Of a stretch of DNA of 64,000 nucleotides, positions 58,933 to 64,000 are shown one piece after another. Numbering within the stretch: the first letter of the stretch is position 1; each line of letters opens with the position of its first letter. The notes beneath the pieces are model-generated. The model worked only from the letters and a program-made list of their open reading frames with translations. It was not told the origin of the DNA and searched no databases. The position numbers and the translations under genes were made by a program. The stretch comes from Alphaproteobacteria bacterium (GTDB taxonomy: Bacteria > Pseudomonadota > Alphaproteobacteria > UBA7985 > JAUIBT01), in the NCBI GenBank assembly GCA_030428565.1, contig JAUIDR010000013.1, forward strand, positions 1 to 64,000, read 5' to 3'.

Positions 58933-60243
58933 ATGAAAATCGCCATTATAGGCTGTGGCATCGGCGGCCTGGCAGCGGCCCTTTTCCTGCAACGCCAAGG
59001 GCATACGCTGACCTTGTTTGAGGCCTTTGCCCAAGCTCGCCCGGTTGGCTCGGGCCTCATGATCCAGCCCACCGGACAGGCGGTGCTGGCGCGTTTGGGC
59101 TTGCTGGATCAGGCCCGCCAGCACGCGGCACAGATCGAACGGCTGGATGGGCGCGATATCAAGGGACCGCGCCCCCTTGATATAGGCTACAAGGATTGGC
59201 GGCCAAACGCCTTTGGCCTTGGTATCCATCGCGCCGAGCTGTTCGCCCTGCTGTTCGAAGCAGTGTTAGCCGCTGGCCTGGAACCCAAAACCGGTCATCG
59301 GGTTACGGCCAGCCGTATTGACGCCTCTGGCCGCTGGTTGACCTGCGATGTTGACAGTCAACCGCAAGAGATTGGCCCCTTCGACTTGCTCATTGATGCC
59401 AGCGGTGCGCACTCGCCGTTGCGTGGTGACTTGGTTACGCGCGACCGCCCCTTCCCTTTTGGCGCGGTCTGGAGCTGCGTGGAGAGCGACGCGCTGTCCG
59501 ATGACCGCCTGCATCAGCGCTTTGACGGATCGCGCTTGATGATGGGCGCGCTGCCCTTGGGTCGCGACCTGCCGCATGTGAGCAGCCAAGGCACAGCCGC
59601 GCAGTATGGACAAACGGCCTTCGCGATTTTTTGGTCCTTGCCGCGCTCGGGCTTGGAGGCGTGGCAGCAAAATTACGCGCCTTGGGTCGCTAGCTTGGCA
59701 GACTATTGGCCCGAATTGGCACCCGCCGTAGCGGCGCTGCCGGGACCAGAGGCTTTCAACGCCGCCTGGTACAGCGATACCTGCTTAAAGCGCTTTGTGC
59801 AGCCGCGCTTGGCGTACATTGGCGATGCCGCGCACACCACTTCACCCCAACTAGGCCAGGGTGGCAATCTTGCCTTGCTGGATGCTGCGGCCTTGGCCGA
59901 CGCCCTGCAAGGCGAAACAGATCTTGAAGCTGATCTTGAAGCTGGGTTGGCGGCCTATGACGCCAACCGCCGCCCGCATGTGCGGCTCTATCAACGCTTA
60001 AGCCGTTGGGTCACGCCGCTGTTTCAGAGCGACCGCTCCGCCTGGGGCTGGCTACGCAATACCGCCATGCCGGCAGCAGGCCGCCTTGGTTGGCTGGCCC
60101 GCACCCAAACCCGCGTCATGGCCGGGGTGCAAACGGGCCTCCTACCTTGGCAACACACCAAGGCCGAGGCCCTTGCCGGTGGTCCGTTTTTAGACCGCAG
60201 CGAGGTCGCGGCTAGAGGCCCAATTGATCCAGCGCAGCGCTGA
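58933..60243 (+). CDS. FAD-dependent monooxygenase
   Basis: This 436-aa protein is an aromatic-hydroxylase-type flavoprotein: dinucleotide fold IAIIGCGIGGLAAALFLQRQG, a central LLIDASGAHSPLR, and YIGDAAHTTSPQLGQGGNLALLDAAALADAL for the flavin ribityl phosphate. Substrate unknown. The ATG at 58933 has AAGGAAAG upstream; the tracked start adds 68 residues without family resemblance. Its last 32 bases overlap the end of the convergent aminotransferase gene. A 12-bp tandem duplication encodes DLEADLEA. Confidence 0.9.
   Translation: MKIAIIGCGIGGLAAALFLQRQGHTLTLFEAFAQARPVGSGLMIQPTGQAVLARLGLLDQARQHAAQIERLDGRDIKGPRPLDIGYKDWRPNAFGLGIHRAELFALLFEAVLAAGLEPKTGHRVTASRIDASGRWLTCDVDSQPQEIGPFDLLIDASGAHSPLRGDLVTRDRPFPFGAVWSCVESDALSDDRLHQRFDGSRLMMGALPLGRDLPHVSSQGTAAQYGQTAFAIFWSLPRSGLEAWQQNYAPWVASLADYWPELAPAVAALPGPEAFNAAWYSDTCLKRFVQPRLAYIGDAAHTTSPQLGQGGNLALLDAAALADALQGETDLEADLEAGLAAYDANRRPHVRLYQRLSRWVTPLFQSDRSAWGWLRNTAMPAAGRLGWLARTQTRVMAGVQTGLLPWQHTKAEALAGGPFLDRSEVAARGPIDPAQR
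59920..59943 (+). repeat. 12-bp tandem duplication in the monooxygenase gene
   Basis: GATCTTGAAGCT occurs twice in direct tandem and encodes DLEADLEA in frame. Confidence 0.9.
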
Positions 60244-61333
60244 TCTTCTGAACCGCTGCTTGCGGATCATAAAGCTTATCCAGACCGAACAAGCCCAGGC
60301 GGAAAGTCTTGAAGCTCTCGGGCTCATCGCAGGCCAGCGGCACACCGGCTGCGATCTGCATGCCAAGCGCGGCAAACTTAGCCCCCTTATGCACGCCATC
60401 ATCTTGGGTGTAGGAAACCACGACGCCGGGCGCTTCAAAGCCGGGCGCTGCAACGCTAGCAATACCGCGTTGAGCCAGCAATTGGCGCACGCCTTGCCCC
60501 AGCTCAACTTGGCGCTCGCGCAACTTGTCAAAGCCGTAGTCTTTGGATTCCAACATGGCATCGCGGAAACCGCGCAAGGCATCAGTGGGCATGGTGGCGT
60601 GATAAGCATGGCCACCACCGATATAGGCCTGCATGATGCTGTGCCACTTGGCCAAATCCAGAGCAAACGAGCTAGTTTGTGTTTCCGCCATGCGTGCCAA
60701 GGCGGCGCCATTCAGCATAACTATGCCCGCCGATGGCGAGGCGCTCCAGCCCTTCTGCGGCGCAGAGATCAGCACATCAACACCCAAAGCTTTCATATCG
60801 ACCCACATTGCGCCCGAAGCGATACAGTCCAACACCAGCAGACCTCCGACGCTGTGGACCGCTTCGGCCAACTTGGCGATGTAGTCATCGGGCAAGATCA
60901 ATCCAGCCGAGGTCTCAACGTGGGGCGCGAAAACCACACCCGGCTTTTTGTCTAAGATGCTGGCCGTAACCTCTTCGATCGGCGCTGGCGCCCAAGGCGC
61001 TTGGCTGTCGTCGCTTTGCGGGCGCGCTTTGCAAACGGTCTGCGACTTGGCAATGCCCGCAGCATCGAAAATCTGCGTCCAGCGGAAGGAAAACCAGCCG
61101 TTGCGCACGATCAAGACATCCTGGTCTGCCGCGAACTGGCGCGCGACCGACTCCATGCCATAGGTGCCGCCGCCGGGCACCAAAACGCAAGCCTCTGCCT
61201 GGTAGACCTGGGTCATGGTGGCGTAGATATCGCGCATGACCTGCTGAAAGGTCTGGGACATGTGGTTGAGCGAGCGGTCGGTAAAGACGACCGAAAATTC
61301 CATCAATTCATCATCGAGCGGTGCTTGAGCCAC
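60212..61333 (-). CDS. Class V PLP aminotransferase (alanine--glyoxylate type)
   Basis: This 373-aa fold-type I PLP enzyme has PGGGTYGMESVARQFA near the N-terminus, LVLDCIASGAMWVDMKALGVDVLISAPQKGWSASPSAGIVM with the PLP Asp and Lys, and ends with a small domain. Relatives transfer amino groups from alanine, serine or aspartate to glyoxylate or phosphonoacetaldehyde. The substrate is not fixed. The GTG at 61333 has AGAGGA upstream and gives the family length; the ATG further up adds 24 unrelated residues. Confidence 0.88.
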   Translation of the reverse strand: MAQAPLDDELMEFSVVFTDRSLNHMSQTFQQVMRDIYATMTQVYQAEACVLVPGGGTYGMESVARQFAADQDVLIVRNGWFSFRWTQIFDAAGIAKSQTVCKARPQSDDSQAPWAPAPIEEVTASILDKKPGVVFAPHVETSAGLILPDDYIAKLAEAVHSVGGLLVLDCIASGAMWVDMKALGVDVLISAPQKGWSASPSAGIVMLNGAALARMAETQTSSFALDLAKWHSIMQAYIGGGHAYHATMPTDALRGFRDAMLESKDYGFDKLRERQVELGQGVRQLLAQRGIASVAAPGFEAPGVVVSYTQDDGVHKGAKFAALGMQIAAGVPLACDEPESFKTFRLGLFGLDKLYDPQAAVQKISAALDQLGL

Positions 61334-61782
61334 CTTGTGATCCTCTTCTCTGGTCGGTGAAGCGAGCAAGCAAGCCTTAGCAACGGCCTGCGCTTTGCTG
61401 GGCAATCCGTCGGCAGCCTAGACTCGCCCACCCTTAGCGCTCTAGCCAAATCGCCCGCGGCGGCAAAATCAACACGCATAACGCCGCCCCGCAGTCCCTT
61501 ATGCGTCCATCCTTGCCCTTTGCGGCGCAAGATTGCTGCGCAAGTGAATGCAAAGCGTTGCTTTCTTTACAAAGCTGACACGAGTTTTGCAGAAATAAAA
61601 AATAACATGGGCAACCGGGTCGCATTGTTGCTATGGAGCCTATACGCTAATCCCAGTCGCAAATTGACGCGTCTGCTTTGTGTTGAAACCCGCTGACCGA
61701 TCCTCTGGCCACGGCGGTTTTCTGCTCTAAATCAGACGCAAGACCTTAATTTGCCAAATTGAACAAAAGAGCGAGATTCAGG
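61334..61782. other. Divergent intergenic region aminotransferase / sdhC
   Basis: This 449-base region holds the promoters of the aminotransferase (minus) and the sdh operon (plus). The only ORFs in it are short, Cys/Arg-rich frames without family resemblance. I see no clear promoter, hairpin or operator. Confidence 0.5.
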
Positions 61783-62187
61783 ATGGCTGACGCCAAGTCG
61801 CGAGAGGATAAGAGACCTCTTTCTCCCCACCTTCAAGTCTATCGCCTGCCCCTGCTGGCGGTGGTGTCCATTTTGAACCGCGCTGCGGGCGTCGCTCTGT
61901 CGGGCGTCCTGGTGCTGTTTATCGTTTGGTTGGCCGCCCTGGCCAGCGGCCCAGAGGCCTTTGCGATGGCCAACGGCCTCGTGCAATCGCTGATCGGCAA
62001 GCTCTTGATGGTTGCCGTCGCCTTCGGCTTGGGCTGGCACGGCGGCAATGGCTTGCGCCACTTATTCTGGGACGCAGGCAAGGGCTTTAGCATTCCGGCT
62101 GCGGAGACAAGTGGCTGGCTGGTCATTCTTTTTGCGCTGGCCTGCGGCCTAGGCGCGGCGGCCCTGCTGTTCTTGGGAGGAATTTAA
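61783..62187 (+). CDS. sdhC: Succinate dehydrogenase cytochrome b556 subunit
   Basis: This 134-aa protein is the larger membrane anchor of complex II: RPLSPHLQVYRLPLLAVVSILNRAAGVALSG and GLGWHGGNGLRHLFWDAG, which carries the heme-ligand His and quinone-site residues. Three membrane helices are visible. The ATG at 61783 is preferred to the upstream TTG. It is followed directly by sdhD. Confidence 0.95.
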   Translation: MADAKSREDKRPLSPHLQVYRLPLLAVVSILNRAAGVALSGVLVLFIVWLAALASGPEAFAMANGLVQSLIGKLLMVAVAFGLGWHGGNGLRHLFWDAGKGFSIPAAETSGWLVILFALACGLGAAALLFLGGI

Positions 62188-62556
62188 ATGTCACGTTCAT
62201 TCGAAGGCCGTGTGCGCGGCTTGGGCACCGCCCACGAAGGTCTGCACCACTGGACAGCTCAGCGCCTAACCGCAGTTGCCAACATTCCGTTGATCGCTGT
62301 CAGCTTGCTGCTGCTCTGTAAGGCCAGCAAGGGCGGTTATGAAGGCGCTGTCGCCTATATCGGCCAGCCCCTGGTCGTGGCCTGGTTTGCGCTCACGCTG
62401 GTGGTGGCATGCTATCACGCGGCCTTGGGCCTGCAGGTCGTGATCGAAGATTACGTCTCCGGTAAGGGCGCAAAGTTCGCGCTGTTGTTCCTGGTTCGCT
62501 TTTTGGCGGCTCTGGGCGCGGTCGTCGGCTTGGCTTCGTTGATTTCTCTGCTCTAA
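62188..62556 (+). CDS. sdhD: Succinate dehydrogenase hydrophobic anchor subunit
   Basis: This 122-aa anchor has three hydrophobic helices and ACYHAALGLQVVIEDYV with the conserved His and Asp-Tyr near the heme/quinone site. It begins at the base after the sdhC stop and is followed by sdhA after 12 bases. Confidence 0.95.
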   Translation: MSRSFEGRVRGLGTAHEGLHHWTAQRLTAVANIPLIAVSLLLLCKASKGGYEGAVAYIGQPLVVAWFALTLVVACYHAALGLQVVIEDYVSGKGAKFALLFLVRFLAALGAVVGLASLISLL

Positions 62557-62568
62557 GGACACGCTTAC

Positions 62569-64000
62569 ATGACACAAGCTTACACTATCATCGACCACAC
62601 CTTTGACGTGGTGGTGGTCGGCGCGGGCGGCTCTGGTCTGCGCGCAACCGTGGCCTGCGTAGAGTCGGGCCTCAACACCGCCTGTATCTCCAAGGTCTTC
62701 CCGACCCGTTCTCACACCGTCGCTGCACAAGGCGGCATTGCCAGCTCGCTGGGCAACATGGGGCCGGATGACTGGCGCTGGCACATGTACGATACCGTAA
62801 AAGGCTCGGACTGGCTTGGCGACCAAGACGCGATCGAATACATGGTGCGCGAAGCTGTGCCCTCGATCATCGAGCTGGAGCACTACGGCGTGCCCTTCTC
62901 TCGTACCGAGGACGGCAAGATCTATCAGCGCCCCTTCGGCGGCATGACCACCGAGTTTGGACAAGGCCCCGCCGCCCAGCGTACTTGTGCTGCGGCTGAC
63001 TCGACCGGCCATGCCATCTTGCACACGCTCTACCAGCAGTCGCTGAAGCACCACGCACAGTTCTTCGTTGAATACTTCGCGCTGGACCTCATCATGGATG
63101 AGGAAGGCGCATGTCGCGGCGTCATTGCTTGGAACCTGGCTGACGGCAGCATCCACCGCTTCCGCGCGCAGCGCGTCATCCTGGCGACGGGCGGCTATGG
63201 CCGCGCCTACTTCTCCTGTACCGCAGCGCACACCTGTACCGGTGACGGCAACGCCATGGCGCTTCGTGCCGGCCTGCCGACGCAAGACATGGAGTTCGTG
63301 CAGTTCCACCCCACCGGCATCTACGGTGCGGGCGTCTTGATTACCGAGGGTGTTCGCGGCGAAGGCGGCATTCTGCGCAACAATTCGGGCGAACGCTTCA
63401 TGGAGCGCTACGCCCCCACCTACAAAGACCTGGCGTCTCGCGATGAAGTCTCCCGCTCTATGACGATGGAGATTCGTGAAGGCCGCGGCGTCGGCGAACG
63501 GGGCGACCACATCCACTTGGATCTGACCCACCTTGACCCCAACGTCATCAATAAGCGCCTGCCCGGCATCGCCAAGCACGCCAAGGTATTTGCGGGCGTG
63601 GATGTGACCAAGCAGCCGATTCCCGTTATCCCGACCTGTCACTACAACATGGGCGGCGTGCAGACCAACTTCCACGGCGAGGTTGTCACCATGCAGGGCG
63701 ATGATCCGCACGCGGTCGTACCCGGCTTGATGGCCGTCGGCGAAGCGGCCTGTGTGTCGGTCCACGGTGCCAACCGCTTGGGCTCAAACTCCTTGCTGGA
63801 TCTGGTGGTCTTTGGCCGCGCCGCTGGCCTGCGCTGCGGTGCAGAGCTGACACCGGGCGCAACGCAAGCCGAGCTGCCCAGCACCGCCAACGATCGCGCG
63901 CTAGAGCGCCTGGACCGCACCCGTCACGCCAAGGGTGAGACGGCGCCGTCGGCTCTGCGTGAAGAAATGCAGCGCACCATGCAAGAATGCGCAGCGGTTT
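62569..64000 (+). CDS. sdhA: Succinate dehydrogenase flavoprotein subunit (partial)
   Basis: This open frame starts at the ATG at 62569 ([26 protein letters not shown]) and runs off the window; it is missing from the ORF track because no stop is included. The visible 477 codons hold the FAD dinucleotide fold, [10 protein letters not shown] with the flavin-linking His, [11 protein letters not shown], the active-site [21 protein letters not shown] and [19 protein letters not shown]. It oxidises succinate to fumarate; about 115 residues are missing at the C-terminus. A long antisense ORF (62266-63765, minus) covers it and is not a gene. Confidence 0.97.
   Translation, partial: MTQAYTIIDHTFDVVVVGAGGSGLRATVACVESGLNTACISKVFPTRSHTVAAQGGIASSLGNMGPDDWRWHMYDTVKGSDWLGDQDAIEYMVREAVPSIIELEHYGVPFSRTEDGKIYQRPFGGMTTEFGQGPAAQRTCAAADSTGHAILHTLYQQSLKHHAQFFVEYFALDLIMDEEGACRGVIAWNLADGSIHRFRAQRVILATGGYGRAYFSCTAAHTCTGDGNAMALRAGLPTQDMEFVQFHPTGIYGAGVLITEGVRGEGGILRNNSGERFMERYAPTYKDLASRDEVSRSMTMEIREGRGVGERGDHIHLDLTHLDPNVINKRLPGIAKHAKVFAGVDVTKQPIPVIPTCHYNMGGVQTNFHGEVVTMQGDDPHAVVPGLMAVGEAACVSVHGANRLGSNSLLDLVVFGRAAGLRCGAELTPGATQAELPSTANDRALERLDRTRHAKGETAPSALREEMQRTMQECAAV

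Noticed and set aside
62266-63765. 499-aa minus-strand ORF at the right end
   Set aside because: It is exactly antisense to sdhA, whose plus-strand frame runs off the window and so is missing from the ORF track. The antisense translation is His/Val/Arg-rich with no family resemblance.
1-64000. tRNA, rRNA, CRISPR array, insertion sequence or prophage
   Set aside because: None was recognised by eye on either strand; no transposase or integrase motif is in the ORF list and no regularly spaced identical repeats were seen.

Overview
The window is about 58% GC by impression and reads as the chromosome of a marine, aerobic alphaproteobacterium; I cannot name a genus. The evidence is densely packed Gram-negative genes (outer-membrane barrels with C-terminal Phe, lipoproteins, Tat-exported proteins, TRAP transporters), an sdhCDA operon, a class II DAHP synthase, pyruvate carboxylase, and genes for marine organosulfur compounds (sulfopropanediol/sulfolactate degradation and a DmdA-like protein). 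I saw no tRNA, rRNA, CRISPR array, insertion sequence, integrase or phage gene by eye.

Layout. 1-12.6 kb: a Rap1a-like secreted protein, asd (aspartate-semialdehyde dehydrogenase) with two small ORFs upstream, two tandem paralogous outer-membrane barrel proteins, leuB, the lytic transglycosylase MltA, a coupled three-gene unit (methyltransferase-like, Smr domain, XRE regulator), then an M48 protease with a DUF898 membrane protein. 12.7-14.2 kb: a PLP-dependent decarboxylase.

14.3-25.8 kb: a catabolic island for C3 sulfonates. A LacI regulator is divergent from a minus-strand run: a 63-aa membrane protein, a TRAP transporter (P, Q, M), an HpsN-like sulfopropanediol dehydrogenase, an SDR and a zinc alcohol dehydrogenase, SuyA/SuyB sulfolactate sulfo-lyase, a ComC-like dehydrogenase and a YeiH/SuyZ-type anion exporter. 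Together these would take up 2,3-dihydroxypropane-1-sulfonate and/or sulfolactate, oxidise it to sulfolactate, split it to pyruvate plus sulfite, and export the sulfur anion. Two palindromic LacI-type operators lie in the divergent promoter.

25.9-29.2 kb: a FAD amine oxidoreductase and a multicopper oxidase/cytochrome c pair. 29.3-41.5 kb: reductive pyrimidine degradation: PreT/PreA, dihydropyrimidinase, N-carbamoyl-beta-alanine amidohydrolase, an omega-amino-acid aminotransferase, a four-gene ABC transporter and two tandem RutR-like TetR regulators. 41.8-51.7 kb: a membrane protein, a DUF937 protein, nadE, a nicotinate phosphoribosyltransferase, class II DAHP synthase, a repeat-rich lipoprotein with a peptidoglycan-binding domain, a cytochrome c'-like protein divergent from a Crp/Fnr regulator with an Fnr-like box between them, and a DmdA-like protein. 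51.8-64 kb: pyruvate carboxylase, a GntR regulator coupled to an AEC transporter, a small secreted protein, a CysQ-like phosphatase, a FAD monooxygenase, a class V aminotransferase, and sdhC-sdhD-sdhA (sdhA runs off the end).

The most unusual non-genic signals are a 104-bp two-hairpin repeat present twice, each time between convergent genes (10.1 and 50.5 kb), a large number of short in-frame tandem duplications, a pair of adjacent 22-bp direct repeats in the pyrimidine control region, and the twin operators of the sulfonate operon.
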